Assembly (NCBI GenBank): GCA_945487035.1
Contig: CALYTI010000004.1
Location: 43,882-107,881, forward strand
Reading direction: 5' to 3'
Source of the DNA: an uncultured Bacteroidales bacterium
Lineage (GTDB): Bacteria; Bacteroidota; Bacteroidia; Bacteroidales; UBA932
Length of the DNA stretch: 64,000 nucleotides
Positions 29,390 to 40,100 of the stretch are shown piece by piece; the first letter of the stretch is position 1; each line of letters starts with the position of its first letter. The notes beneath the pieces were generated by a model. The model did no database searches. It was not told the origin of the DNA and saw only the letters and a program-made list of their open reading frames with translations. The position numbers and the translations under genes were made by a program.

Positions 29390-32300
29390 TTAGAATGTTA
29401 GGTTGACACCTGCGGAGAATACTCTCTGCTGTGGGTAGTAACCGTTGTTTACGCTTGGTGCCTCAGGGTCGAGACCGTACTTGGTAAGTCCGGACAGGGT
29501 AAGGAGGTTGTTGCCCGATACGTAAACGCGAAGACCGGCAATGCCGACCTTGTCAGTAACGGTCTTAGGAACATTGTAACCGATTTGGGCATTCTTCAGA
29601 CGGATGTAGTCTCCCCTTCTGAGCCAGAAGCTTGAGCAATATGCGTTCTGGCTGATTGCCGTACGGGTGGTAAGGCGAGGGAATTCGGCATCGGTGTTGT
29701 CCGGAGTCCAGGAGTTGGTCACAAGGAAGTAAGGAGTATTGCCGTCAGCCGCGAAAGGCTTCGTGAAATTGGTGGTTGACTGGGTACCTGATGCGTAGTA
29801 GCCCTGGAGCGCGATTTCGAAATCGGCAGCTCCCTGCAGGAGCATGGAGAAGTCGAAGTTGCGCCATCTTGCACCGAGGTTGATACCGAAGTTCCACTTA
29901 GGGATGTAACCGTCGCTGATTACGCAGGCATCGGCATCGTAAGTGATGATACCGTCACCGTTGATATCCTTGTACTTGATGTCTCCGACCTTGGCGTCAC
30001 CCTTGAACTTAGGGCAGTTGGCGAGCTCGTCCTCATCCTGATAGAGACCCTCTGCAACCAGACCAATGATGGAACCTACGCAGTTGCCGGTCTTCTTCTG
30101 ATAATCAGGAATATTGACCTGGTCGTTGTACTGGAGTATGCGGTTGCGGTTGTACGATACATTTCCGGAAATCTCGTATGAGAAGTCGTCGGAAACGGTG
30201 TTGCGGTGGCCGAGGGTGAGCTCGAAACCGCGGTTGTCCACCTTACCCTTGTTGATGGTTGAAGGATAGTTTCCTCCGAGGGAAGTAGGCATTGAGCCGC
30301 TCATAGTCTGGAGAATATCCCAGGAGTATTTGTAGAACACATCGAACTCAGCATAGAGCTTGCCGTTCCAGAGACTGGCATCGAAACCTCCGTTGATGGT
30401 GCGCTGTTTCTCCCAGGTAATGTCGTAGCTTGGCACTGAACCGGTGGTGAGTGCATTCACGAGCTTGCCGTCGATGACATAGGCATTCTTGGCAAGGGAG
30501 ATGGAACGCATATAGAGCCAGTCGGAGATGCGGTCATTACCGGTGATACCGAAGGAACCGCGAATCTTGAGGTTGTTGAGCCAGCTGCGGGTATCAGCCA
30601 TCCAATCCTCTTCGGTGACTCTCCAACCGAGAGAAACTGCAGGGAAATAACCCCAGCGGTTGTTCTTGGCGAACTTCACTGAAGCATCCGCACGGACGAG
30701 AGCCTCAACGAGGTACTTGTCAGCATAAGCATAGTTGACGCGGGCAACGGCACCGATACGGGCAAACTTGGCACTGGTTCCGGTGACGCTCTTAGGCACA
30801 ACCTCCTCATCAGGTCCGAGGCTGAGCTCAGGGATGTCGAGCATCTCGTAGTTCATCTTGCCGGCAGCGAAGGAAGAGCTCTCCCTCTGGAGCTGGTCAT
30901 AGACGAGCTGTGCACGGAGATAATGCTTTCCGAAGGTATTCTCATACTGGATGGATCCCTGCACCGCAAGCTTTGACTGCTCGGACTCGCTCTCCATCAG
31001 CACTGAGCGCTGCTGCACAGTATTGGTAACCACATCGCCATTGGCTTTCTGCAGTTCGAAAGGCAGCCTCCAGCTCTTGGCGCGTGTCTGGTTGTAGTCA
31101 TAGCCCAGGAGGAAGTAGCCGGTAAGGCCCTTGATCTGAGGCACATTGACATCGAAACGTACGGAGGAGCTGAAGAGCATATTGGTATTCTTGTTGAAAC
31201 CGCTCTCGGTAAGGGAGGCAACCGGGTTCATATTTCCCTTCAGGGTAGTAGGAACTGAGTAGAGTCCGCTCTCATACTTGAGAGGATAAATCGGCTTTGC
31301 AAGAGTTGCCTGCCAGAATACTGAAGTGGAGGAACCGCTGTTGCCGGCAGAAACATCTGATGAAGGACGGTCGGTGACAGTGCGGTAGCCGGACATATTG
31401 ACTCCCATCTTGAGCCAGTCGTTGAGCTTGAAGTCAAGATTGGAACGGAGGAAGAACTTGTCGTAGCTGATATTGCGAACGATACCTTCATTGTTGGTAT
31501 AACCTCCTGCTACATAGTACTTTGTAGATTTGTTTCCACCTGTAGCGGATACTTCATAGTTCTGGGTGAGACCCTTTCCGCTGAAGACTTCGCCAAACCA
31601 GTCGGTAATGCCGTAGCCGTTCTCCCCGTTCTTGACCTGGAGCATAATCTCGTCGGTGTAGAGAGGAGTCTGGCCGTCGAGCTCGCGGGCAAGGTTGTGC
31701 CAGCGCATATAGTCGAGGGCATTGAGGAATTCAGGGAAGTTGGTGTTCCTGGAAATATTGACGGAGGACTTGAAGGTGATGGACGGCTTTGCCTCAGTAC
31801 CACGCTTGGTGGTGATGAGGATAACACCTGAACCTCCCTGCACACCGTAAACGGCTGCTGAAGCGGCATCCTTGAGTACGGTGATATTCTCAATCTCGTC
31901 AGGGCTGAGAAGGTCAATCATATCGCGCTGCACTCCGTCCACTATATAAATAGGAGTGTTGCCCCCGGAAGAAGTGGTGGAGTAACCGCGGACCATAACG
32001 GTGGAGCCCTCGCCAGGCATACCTGAGTTCTGGATTGCCACTACGCCCGGCAGACGGCCTGCAAGCATATTGGAAACATTGTCCATAGGAACTTTTTCGA
32101 GTTCCTGACCGCCCATTGCAACAACAGAACCGGTCACGCTGACCTTCTTCTGTGTACCGTAACCTATGACCACAGTCTCTTCGAGAAGCTGTGCATCGCT
32201 GAGAAGGGTAATCTGCATCGGGGTGTTGCCTGCGACTTTCACCTCGCGGGTCTTCATTCCGATGAAGGAGACGATGAGTTTGTCACCGTCTTTGGCAAGG

Positions 32301-32479
32301 ACAGTGTACTGTCCGTCAAGATCGGTCACCGCATACTCGTCGGTTCCCGCCACCTGGACTGTTACGCCCACCAGCGGTTCACCCGATTCGTCGGTGACTG
32401 TTCCTTTGACGCTCTTCTGCGCAAATGCCAATGCAGGCACAAGCAGAAGGCCCATAAGAACGAGTTTGAATTTTTTCAT
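29390..32479 (-). CDS. SusC/RagA-family TonB-dependent outer-membrane transporter
   Basis: A 1029-residue outer-membrane importer. After a signal peptide (residues 1-20, ALAFA) comes a carboxypeptidase-regulatory-like domain (VKGTVTDESGEPLVGVTVQV), then the TonB box/plug region (LEETVVIGYGTQKKVSVTGSV), the SusC plug signature (IYIVDGVQRD ... DAASAAVYGVQGGSGVILITT) and a C-terminal beta-barrel ending in ...GVNLTF. It should carry an oligosaccharide into the periplasm with energy from TonB. It starts 27 bases after the FAD oxidoreductase gene. Confidence 0.95.
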   Translation of the reverse strand: MKKFKLVLMGLLLVPALAFAQKSVKGTVTDESGEPLVGVTVQVAGTDEYAVTDLDGQYTVLAKDGDKLIVSFIGMKTREVKVAGNTPMQITLLSDAQLLEETVVIGYGTQKKVSVTGSVVAMGGQELEKVPMDNVSNMLAGRLPGVVAIQNSGMPGEGSTVMVRGYSTTSSGGNTPIYIVDGVQRDMIDLLSPDEIENITVLKDAASAAVYGVQGGSGVILITTKRGTEAKPSITFKSSVNISRNTNFPEFLNALDYMRWHNLARELDGQTPLYTDEIMLQVKNGENGYGITDWFGEVFSGKGLTQNYEVSATGGNKSTKYYVAGGYTNNEGIVRNISYDKFFLRSNLDFKLNDWLKMGVNMSGYRTVTDRPSSDVSAGNSGSSTSVFWQATLAKPIYPLKYESGLYSVPTTLKGNMNPVASLTESGFNKNTNMLFSSSVRFDVNVPQIKGLTGYFLLGYDYNQTRAKSWRLPFELQKANGDVVTNTVQQRSVLMESESEQSKLAVQGSIQYENTFGKHYLRAQLVYDQLQRESSSFAAGKMNYEMLDIPELSLGPDEEVVPKSVTGTSAKFARIGAVARVNYAYADKYLVEALVRADASVKFAKNNRWGYFPAVSLGWRVTEEDWMADTRSWLNNLKIRGSFGITGNDRISDWLYMRSISLAKNAYVIDGKLVNALTTGSVPSYDITWEKQRTINGGFDASLWNGKLYAEFDVFYKYSWDILQTMSGSMPTSLGGNYPSTINKGKVDNRGFELTLGHRNTVSDDFSYEISGNVSYNRNRILQYNDQVNIPDYQKKTGNCVGSIIGLVAEGLYQDEDELANCPKFKGDAKVGDIKYKDINGDGIITYDADACVISDGYIPKWNFGINLGARWRNFDFSMLLQGAADFEIALQGYYASGTQSTTNFTKPFAADGNTPYFLVTNSWTPDNTDAEFPRLTTRTAISQNAYCSSFWLRRGDYIRLKNAQIGYNVPKTVTDKVGIAGLRVYVSGNNLLTLSGLTKYGLDPEAPSVNNGYYPQQRVFSAGVNLTF

Positions 32480-32506
32480 ATGGTTTTGAATTAATGAATA
32501 TTGGTC

Positions 32507-34345
32507 TTATTTGAGAAGACGTCCTGCCCAATCCACATCGACACTTTCGAAAGGATGGAGCTCTGCATCTATGATGCGGGCTGCTTCAAGCCTGGTGAGG
32601 ACCTTGTCCTCGCTCTCGGCGCAACCGCCGCAGCTGCCGCACTGGCCTGCGCAGGAGCTGTTCTGGCCCTTGATGCCCTGGATGATTTCGGTAAGGGCGT
32701 TCCTGGTCAGAGGGGTTTCGTCATCCACGTGAGGGATGCCGTAATATTCGTCAAGATAAAGGTCGCACAGGCGTGCAGGCTCGTCGGTCTTGAACCAGGT
32801 CTGGTTAGCCCAGCCCACAGGCTTTCCGTATCCGTGCATAATGCCGGTAGAACCGATTCTCTGAAGTACGAGGAAATCAGGGTCGCTCTTCGGAAGGTCG
32901 CGGAACGGCTGGAGATACATTGAAGCGTTGAGGAGTTCGGTCTGAACCTCGCGGACATTGGCCTCACGTACTGAAACTCCGTTGCGTACAGCAACTGCCG
33001 CGATGGTACCTGCCACCTGCCCGATCTGGGTTACTACTGGCTGGAGGCGGGTGGCACCGTTGGCAAGGTTGGATACGGAGATGGACTTCTCGGCAACGAG
33101 CATATCCTCAACTCCGAGAGGCACGGTCACGCCCGCAGGTACGCTGTATGAAGGAACAGGATAGAAATAAAGCTGCTCGAGCCTCTCCCACTCAGGATGT
33201 GCATAGTGGTGGTGGTCAACAGGATAGTCGCCTACTGCAGCACCGGCACGGTAGAAGGTGAAATCGTAAGGCCTTTCCATTGCGTCAAGCACATAGAAAG
33301 CTTCGCCCTTGATGCGGCGGGACTCGCGATAATAAGGAATATAGGCAAGTCCGTCCTCAGTGCCGTACTCATCATCGGCAAGACCCCAGTTCTTGAGGCC
33401 GAGTCCGGTCTGGATGAAATATACATAGCCCAGAGCTCTGTTGCGGGCAACCTTGAGAGCCTCTTCGCGCTCCTCCGGAGTCATTTCCACCACATTGAGA
33501 TAAATGTCGTTGCCGGCGATAGGCCAGTTGAGCATTACCTTGTTGTTAGGGAGCATACCGTAGGTAAGCATTTCCTTGACGGTCTTCCAATTGTTCTCAT
33601 TGCGGGTAGGTGCGATGTTGTGAGGGTTGATGCAGCAGTTTGCATAGTCCTCGATTCGGTATCCCTCCGGCATAGGGATGGTCATATCGGCATCCGGACC
33701 GTAGTCCTTGATAGTAGCAACAACGGTGAGGTCCTGGACTATGTTTTCAGGAACATCGTAAGCATTCCACTCGCCGGTATCCGCCTTGCTGTCGAAACCG
33801 AGGCGGTAGTCCACGCCTACGGCCTTGGCAACATCACCGAGCTCGGTGCAGTCGATAAGCACCTTGCACTTCACAGTGCTCTGCTTTCCGGTCTTGAGGT
33901 CCTCAACGGTTACCTTCCAGCCCTTTGAGAGCTTCTGTGCAGATACATACTTCGTTTCCTTGCGGAGTTCGATATTGGGCTCCGCAGCCACCAGTTCTTC
34001 GAACATCTGTTCGCCCACGTGAGGTTCAAACATCACGAGGCTGACCCAGGCTGTGTGGAGTTTGTCCCAGCCTCCGTAGTAGTCAGCGAGTTTCTGTTCG
34101 AATTCTTCAAAAATACCGGCACGGAGATTGTAATTTCCGTCAACGGCTGTTACGCCTGCGGATGTGAGCATACCTCCAAGCCAAGGGAGTTCCTCGACAA
34201 CGAGTACGGAAGAACCGAGTCTTGCGGCAGCAACCGATGCGGAGCACCCCGAGGCGCCTCCTCCGATAATCACGATGTCTTTGCTGGTTGTACAGCCGGC
34301 TGCGCAAAGAACCGCAGCAGTAAGAATGGTTAAAAGCTTTCTCAT
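32507..34345 (-). CDS. FAD-dependent oxidoreductase lipoprotein with Cys-rich insert
   Basis: This 612-residue protein has a lipoprotein signal (AAGC, Cys18) followed at once by a dinucleotide-binding fold (DIVIIGGGASGCSASVAA) and other FAD_oxidored-type blocks (LIDCTELGDVAKAVG; GVEDMLVAEKSISVSN). Near residue 565 is a Cys-rich loop, SSCAGQCGSCGGCAESED, of unknown purpose. An FAD enzyme outside the cytoplasm leading a SusCD operon may oxidise a sugar of the target glycan; this is inferred. It is the first gene of the minus-strand locus; a TAACTTTA about 30 bases upstream is the best promoter candidate. Confidence 0.8.
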   Translation of the reverse strand: MRKLLTILTAAVLCAAGCTTSKDIVIIGGGASGCSASVAAARLGSSVLVVEELPWLGGMLTSAGVTAVDGNYNLRAGIFEEFEQKLADYYGGWDKLHTAWVSLVMFEPHVGEQMFEELVAAEPNIELRKETKYVSAQKLSKGWKVTVEDLKTGKQSTVKCKVLIDCTELGDVAKAVGVDYRLGFDSKADTGEWNAYDVPENIVQDLTVVATIKDYGPDADMTIPMPEGYRIEDYANCCINPHNIAPTRNENNWKTVKEMLTYGMLPNNKVMLNWPIAGNDIYLNVVEMTPEEREEALKVARNRALGYVYFIQTGLGLKNWGLADDEYGTEDGLAYIPYYRESRRIKGEAFYVLDAMERPYDFTFYRAGAAVGDYPVDHHHYAHPEWERLEQLYFYPVPSYSVPAGVTVPLGVEDMLVAEKSISVSNLANGATRLQPVVTQIGQVAGTIAAVAVRNGVSVREANVREVQTELLNASMYLQPFRDLPKSDPDFLVLQRIGSTGIMHGYGKPVGWANQTWFKTDEPARLCDLYLDEYYGIPHVDDETPLTRNALTEIIQGIKGQNSSCAGQCGSCGGCAESEDKVLTRLEAARIIDAELHPFESVDVDWAGRLLK

Positions 34346-34494
34346 TTAGTCCTGATTTGTAAAAATTATTTTGTAAAGTTAATAAAAAACGACGGAATTA
34401 ACTATAAATATTTAGCAATGCATGGTTGATTTTGAATTTCTTTTAATAATACTTTCGCAGATGTTTGCGCACAGGACATTTTTTGGAAACAGCT

Positions 34495-34525
34495 CTTGCG
34501 ATTTGACAAATTATGTTTATCTTTG
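34495..34525 (+). promoter_or_regulatory. Promoter of tRNA-Ala
   Basis: CTTG at 34495-34498 and TATCTTTG at 34518-34525 are separated by 19 bases, which fits the Bacteroidetes TTTG-N19-TAnnTTTG pattern with one change in the -33 box. The tRNA begins 10 bases further on. The rest of the 34346-34494 spacer is A/T rich and I see no gene in it. Confidence 0.65.
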
Positions 34526-34535
34526 CAATCGCCTT

Positions 34536-34608
34536 GGGGGTATAGCTCAGTTGGTAGAGCACCTGCTTTGCAAGCAGGGGGTCAAGAGTTCGAATCTCTT
34601 TATCTCCA
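34536..34608 (+). tRNA. tRNA-Ala (anticodon TGC)
   Basis: The 73 bases fold as a standard cloverleaf: acceptor GGGGGTA/TATCTCC (two G-U pairs), D-arm GCTC-AGTTGGTA-GAGC, anticodon stem CCTGC/GCAGG with loop TTTGCAA, and T-arm AAGAG-TTCGAAT-CTCTT. The 3' CCA is not encoded. Confidence 0.95.
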
Positions 34609-34613
34609 CTTCC

Positions 34614-34639
34614 AGCCCTGCAAGTCGCAGGGCTTTTTT
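34614..34639 (+). terminator. Intrinsic terminator after tRNA-Ala
   Basis: AGCCCTGC pairs with GCAGGGCT around AAGTC, followed by a run of six T's (34634-34639). It separates the tRNA from the SDR gene 12 bases downstream. Confidence 0.85.
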
Positions 34640-34651
34640 GTTCTTACCATT

Positions 34652-35431
34652 ATGAAAAGAGTAGCCATTATCACAGGTGCTTCCAGCGGAATGGGCCGCG
34701 TTTTCGCCCGCACCGCTGCAGAACATGTCAAATTCGATGAGTTGTGGATTATTGCCCGAAGGGCAGACAGGCTTGAGGAAATAAAGGCCGAACTGTCCGG
34801 GCTGCAGGTGCGCTGCCTGCCGCTGGACCTTACCGACCCGCAGGCAATATCTTCCGTATCCGAGCTGCTCGCGCAGGAAAAGCCCGAGATTGCGCTGCTG
34901 GTGAACGGAGCCGGCTTCGGAAAGTTCCAGGCGGTGATGGATGTGCCTATGGAGATTGCGGACAATATGCTCTCGCTCAACTGCCGCGCCCTGATGGATA
35001 TGTGCTATGTCTGCATTCCCTATATGACGGAGGGGTCCAAGATTCTCAATATCGCTTCGGTTGCAGCCTTCCAGCCTGTGCCTTATCAGGCCGAATATGC
35101 CGCCACCAAGGCTTTTGTGCTGAGCCTCAGCCGTGCGCTCTGGAAAGAGCTTCGCCCTCAGGGGATTACGGTTACTGCTCTCTGCCCGTACTGGACCCGC
35201 ACCGAGTTCTTCAACACCGCAAACGAAAAGTCCGGCAAGGACCGCATTACCTACTATAATGCCATGTACGAGGCGGAAGATGTGGTCAAGCGCGGATGGC
35301 GCGACCTTCTGAAGGGGCGCGATGTCAGCACCTACGGCTTTGTGGCCCGTCTTCAGCTGCTCGGCGTCAAGCTGCTTCCGCACCGCTTCGCGATGTGGGT
35401 ATGGTGCCGTCAGCAGAAGATCAAAAACTAG
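34652..35431 (+). CDS. Short-chain dehydrogenase/reductase
   Basis: A 259-residue classical SDR with the cofactor motif TGASSGMG (residues 8-15), the structural NGAGFG motif near 88 and the catalytic set Ser in IASVAAF with YAATK near 150. These cytoplasmic enzymes reduce or oxidise small carbonyl/alcohol substrates with NAD(P)H; the substrate is unknown. Although the frame is open through the tRNA, the start must be the ATG at 34652, after the terminator. The antiporter gene follows after 12 bases. Confidence 0.88.
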   Translation: MKRVAIITGASSGMGRVFARTAAEHVKFDELWIIARRADRLEEIKAELSGLQVRCLPLDLTDPQAISSVSELLAQEKPEIALLVNGAGFGKFQAVMDVPMEIADNMLSLNCRALMDMCYVCIPYMTEGSKILNIASVAAFQPVPYQAEYAATKAFVLSLSRALWKELRPQGITVTALCPYWTRTEFFNTANEKSGKDRITYYNAMYEAEDVVKRGWRDLLKGRDVSTYGFVARLQLLGVKLLPHRFAMWVWCRQQKIKN

Positions 35432-35443
35432 CATCACGAGCCG

Positions 35444-37039
35444 ATGACTGCCCTGTTTCTGATACTTATAGTCATAATCATACTCACCTGCATAGGACTG
35501 GACCAGATTTCAGCGAAAATAGGGATACCGACCCTCCTCGCTTTCATACTTCTGGGTATCATCTTCGGCAATGTGGGAGCCATCCCCATGTACCTGGACA
35601 ATCAGGTCTTTGCCAAAGACCTGTGCTCCGTTGCCCTGATTGTGATTATGTTCTACGGCGGTTTCGGCACCAGATGGGAAGCCGTGAAGCCGGTAGTGCG
35701 CGAATCGGTACTGCTGGCCTCCGCGGGAGTGATTGCAACTGCCGCACTTACGGGACTGTTCTGTCATTTTGCACTGGGTTGGGGCTGGGCACAGAGTTTC
35801 CTGCTGGGAGCTGTGGTCAGTTCAACCGATGCCGCCTCAGTATTCTCCATTCTGCGAGCGAAGAAACTTGGTCTGAAGAACAATACCGCTCCGATGCTTG
35901 AGATGGAGAGCGGCTCCAACGACCCTTGCGCCTATATGCTCACGGCAATTATGATTTCCGTGCTGAATGCCAGCGCATCGGGCTGGTCACTGGCCTGGAT
36001 GGTTTTCGCACAGATTGTTTTCGGAGCGGGACTGGGCTTTCTGATAGCGAAGGGCGCATCCTGGGCCCTGCAGCATATGCGTTTCTCGACGGACGGCTTT
36101 GATACTCTCTTCGTATTCGCCGTGGCTGTTGCATCCTATGCCCTGCCTGAACTGGTGGGCGGCAACGGTTATCTGAGTGCCTACATAGTAGGTATGGCGC
36201 TCGGAAACGAAGAATTCAAGGGTAAGAAGGCTATGGTGGGCTTTTTCGACGGCCTGACCGGACTGATGCAGGTACTGATTTTCTTCGTGCTGGGTCTGCT
36301 TGCCCGGCCTGCCCAGCTGCACCACGCGGTATTGCCGGCACTTGCAATATTTGCCTTTATGCTTCTGGTATCCCGCCCTGTCGCAGTGATGTCCATTCTG
36401 GCGCCTTTCCGCAAATACCCTATACGCCAGCAACTGCTGGTATCCTTCGTGGGCCTGAGGGGAGCGGCCTCCATAGTATTTGCCATTATGGCTGTCACAG
36501 GCTCACCGCTGCTGGATGTTGACCTGTTCAACATAGTCTTCTGCATAGTCCTGATTTCCATTTCCCTTCAGGGTTCGCTCATTCCTTGGACTGCCCGCAA
36601 GCTGGATATGATTGACCTCAAGAACGATGTAATGAAGACCTTCAATGACTACTCCGACACCACCGAGATGCAGTTCAGCCAAATCGACATAAGTGAAGGC
36701 AGCACTTGGGATGGGAAGCAGGTGATGGAACTGGGACTTCCGAAAAATGTGCTGATAGCTCTTGTGGTGCGCGGCTCCGAGCGCATCATAGTCCACGGAG
36801 ACACCAGGCTTCAGGCCGGAGACAAGGCCATCATAGTCACCAAGACCTTCGCGGACACCGAGACCTATTTGGTCGAAAAGAAGGTCAAGCCTGACGGCAA
36901 ACGTGCAGGGCACGCCATCAGCGAATTCTCGGGAGACGGCCTGGTGCTTCTTGTCAAACGCGGAGAGCAGCAGCTGATTCCAAGCGGGGACACCGTCCTT
37001 GAAGCCGGAGATATCCTGGTGATTCTGAGGAAGAGGTAA
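35444..37039 (+). CDS. K+/H+ antiporter (CvrA/NhaP2-type, CPA family) with RCK_C domains
   Basis: The 531-residue inner-membrane protein has about 12 membrane segments (1-385), including GAVVSSTDAASVFSIL with the ion-binding Asp and the conserved VGLRGAASIVFAI. The cytoplasmic tail carries two TrkA_C/RCK_C-type ligand domains (about 410-465, IDISEGSTWDGKQVMELGLP, and 480-531, ending LEAGDILVILRKR). This plan matches K+/H+ antiporters gated by small ligands or pH. It lies in the short plus-strand segment between the two SusCD loci and may share a promoter with the SDR. Confidence 0.88.
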   Translation: MTALFLILIVIIILTCIGLDQISAKIGIPTLLAFILLGIIFGNVGAIPMYLDNQVFAKDLCSVALIVIMFYGGFGTRWEAVKPVVRESVLLASAGVIATAALTGLFCHFALGWGWAQSFLLGAVVSSTDAASVFSILRAKKLGLKNNTAPMLEMESGSNDPCAYMLTAIMISVLNASASGWSLAWMVFAQIVFGAGLGFLIAKGASWALQHMRFSTDGFDTLFVFAVAVASYALPELVGGNGYLSAYIVGMALGNEEFKGKKAMVGFFDGLTGLMQVLIFFVLGLLARPAQLHHAVLPALAIFAFMLLVSRPVAVMSILAPFRKYPIRQQLLVSFVGLRGAASIVFAIMAVTGSPLLDVDLFNIVFCIVLISISLQGSLIPWTARKLDMIDLKNDVMKTFNDYSDTTEMQFSQIDISEGSTWDGKQVMELGLPKNVLIALVVRGSERIIVHGDTRLQAGDKAIIVTKTFADTETYLVEKKVKPDGKRAGHAISEFSGDGLVLLVKRGEQQLIPSGDTVLEAGDILVILRKR

Positions 37040-37074
37040 GTGCCGGTTGCCCGCACTACTGCCGGTGTCGGCAG

Positions 37075-37111
37075 GCCGCGGTGCAAAAAAAGAGGCAAAA
37101 ATTGCTTTTGC
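37075..37111 (+). repeat. Fragment of the 195-bp repeat (copy C)
   Basis: About 36 bases around GCCGCGGTGCAAAAAA and GGCAAAAATTGCTTTTG match the core of copy A (1660-1695) with a few changes. It lies between the antiporter and the second susC, just 3' of a CTGCCG-GTGT-CGGCAG hairpin (37059-37074) that has no T run. Confidence 0.7.
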
Positions 37112-37137
37112 GCGTCTTCAAGGTGCAAGATTTTTCC

Positions 37138-37145
37138 TATATTTG
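37138..37145 (+). promoter_or_regulatory. -7 element (TATATTTG) of the plus-strand SusCD locus
   Basis: TATATTTG fits TAnnTTTG and lies 28 bases before the susC ATG at 37174. The -33 side is occupied by the repeat fragment at 37,075-37,111, whose TTTTG ends 27 bases upstream, outside the ideal distance. Confidence 0.5.
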
Positions 37146-37173
37146 GTTCACTAACCATAATAACACGATTGCT

Positions 37174-40100
37174 ATGACATTCAAAAGAGGAATGTTGTAT
37201 CTGATTACCCTTCTGGAACTTCTGTTGGGTGAGGCATCAGCTTTGGCTGCCGACACAGTGTACAGCGGCAAAGTGGTTGACGAAAACGGAAGTCCGGTAA
37301 TCGGTGCGGGTATCATCGTCAAAGGCAATACTGCCATCGGTACTGTAAGCGACCTTGACGGTGAGTTCCTTCTCGAAGCACCCGAGGGAAGTACCCTGAT
37401 TATCAGCGCTCTGGGCTACAAAGAGCAAACCATCACCCCAAAGGGGGCAACGGGCAGTCTGACCATAGTCCTTCTCACCGACTCCACTATGCTCGAAGAA
37501 ACGGTGGTGGTCGGTTACGGCTCACGCAAGAAAGACCATCTGACCGGCTCGGTTGCCACCGTATCTTCAAAGGACCTCGTCAAAGCTCCTGTGGCCTCTC
37601 TTTCCAATATGCTCACCGGAAAGGTAGCCGGACTCACAAGCATACAGACCAGCGGCCGTCCGGGAGATGATGATGCGAAACTGATGGTGCGCGGCATCAA
37701 CACCTTCAACGGAGTCAGCAACAACGGCCAGAACATCGGAAGCAACTCCCCTCTGGTGATTGTAGACGGAGTCGAGAGGTCAATGGGCAACATCAACCCC
37801 AATGATATCGAAAGCATATCCGTGCTCAAAGATGCCTCGGCAGCAATTTATGGAGTGCAGGGTGCCAACGGAGTCATTCTCATCACCACCAAAAAGGGCA
37901 GTTCAGACACACCGACAATCCAGTTCGACGCCTCTCTGACCGCAACCACCAACACTGCCATCCCGGAGTACCTCAACGCCAAGGACTTTATGCATTACCG
38001 CAATCTGGCGTACTCGATGGACGGTCTTACCCCGCCGTACAACTCAACCATACAGAATGCAGTACTTAAGAACGACGGAAGTTCCGTTTTCGGACAGACA
38101 GACTGGTTTGACCTTGTCTTCCGCCCCGGAGTTCAGCAGCAGTACAATGTTTCCGCCTCCGGAAGTACAGGAAAGGTAAGATATTACACTTCCCTCGGAA
38201 TGATGGACCAGCAGGGAACGGTCATCAACACCTCCTACAGCCGTTACAATCTCAGGACCAACCTTGATGTGGAGCTCGCCAGGAACCTCAGTTTCTCGAC
38301 CAACATCTCCGCCTATACCACTTCAAAGAACTATCCCGGCTACGGAATGGGCGACCAGTACGGTTTTTCGCCTCTCTATATGTGCGCCTCCACTGCGCCT
38401 GTTATCCGTTGCACCTATGAAGACCAGTATGTGGGATTCCACGCGGGGACCGGCTATTCCAGCTACTACTACAATCCGGTGCAAGCCCTCACGGAATCCG
38501 GTTACACCCGCGAGAACCAGTACAGAATAGATACCGACTACCGTCTGAAATACGAATTCGGCGGAGTGCTGAAGGGCCTGAGCGTATCGTTGTTTGCCGC
38601 CTACAACTACGGCCATTCGGTTTACCGCTCCTTCCTTCAGTTCTTCGAAGGCATAGGTCTGGACGAGAAAACGATGGAGACTGTAAACTATACCTCTCCG
38701 GGCATCGATTCCAGCCAGTTCAACAAGAGTTTCAACTACAACAACGAATGGCTGCTCCGTCCTGAACTCAATTGGAACATAGAACTGGGACGCCACAGTA
38801 TCAGCCTCTTCGCTGCCTACGAAGCCACCAAGTTCTATACGGAGAATATTTCCGGAAGCAAAAAGGGCTATGCGGCCTCCGACCCGGTAGATATCAATCT
38901 CGGCACCGAATACACGGACGCACCGGTCAACGGCTCCTATGCCTACACCGGACACGCCTCCTACATAGGCCGTCTGAACTATGCTTATGACGGGAAATAT
39001 CTCCTCGAAGCGGCCTTCCGCGAAGACGGCACCTATGTCTTTGCGCCCGAAAACCGCTGGGGCTTCTTCCCGAGCGTCAGTGCAGGCTGGGTGATTTCCA
39101 AAGAGAAGTTTATGGGCCGCACTTCCGCTTGGCTCGACTTTCTCAAACTGCGCGCGAGCTACGGCCTTTCGGGCAACAACGACGCGACTCCGTATCTGTA
39201 CAACTCCACCTACGCAGTCACATCCTCGGTAAATCAGGTATATGGCACTACTCCGGTAGTAAACTATTATACCACAAACCCTTATGTTTACCGCAACCTT
39301 ACCTGGTCCACCACCCGCAACATCAACGCCGGACTTGACGGAACCCTCTGGGGAGGGAAACTCAGCTTCGAGCTGGAAGGCTTCTACCAGCTCACTTCAG
39401 GAATTCTGGAATATACTTCCGGCAACTACCCTCCGTCGCTGGGCAACTACTATCCGTCCATCACCAACAGCGGAATGGTATCCAATACCGGTTTCGAAAT
39501 CACCCTCAATCACCGCAACAGGCTGGGCGAACTGTCTTATGCTGTAGGCGGCTCCTTCTCCTTTGCGCGCAACAAGGTGCTTCGCAAAGCGGTGACGGAC
39601 AATTATCCGAACTACCATCCTGTGCTCGGTGCTCCTATGGGTACCCGTTACGGCTTCCATGCACTGGGACTTGCCCAGACCCAGGAGCAGATAGACGAGT
39701 ATCCCGGTCCTCCTTCGGGAATTCTGCGGCTCGGAGACCTCCTCTATGAGGACTATAACGGAGACGGAAAACTTGACAGCAACCAGTCCATCAACAACAC
39801 CGACTATGTCAGAATAGGTTACGGAGCCATTCCGGAAATCAACTTCTCCTTCCATATTGACCTTGATTGGAGAGACTTCTATCTCACAACCCTATGGCAG
39901 GGAGTCAGCCACTGCGATTATGTGATTACCGGCTATTTCGATTCCGGAGTACTGTCGCAAACAGCCTATTCGGCCGTTTTCTATGATGGAGGCAACACCC
40001 CGTACTATCTGGCGGAAGGGTCTTGGACTCAGGACAACACCGACGCGAAATACCCTCGTCTCTCCACGGTGATGAACGGCAACAACGCCTGGTCTTCCGA

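Noticed and set aside
34496..34651. SDR start upstream of 34652
   Set aside because: The open frame runs through tRNA-Ala and its terminator, so it cannot be the translated start.
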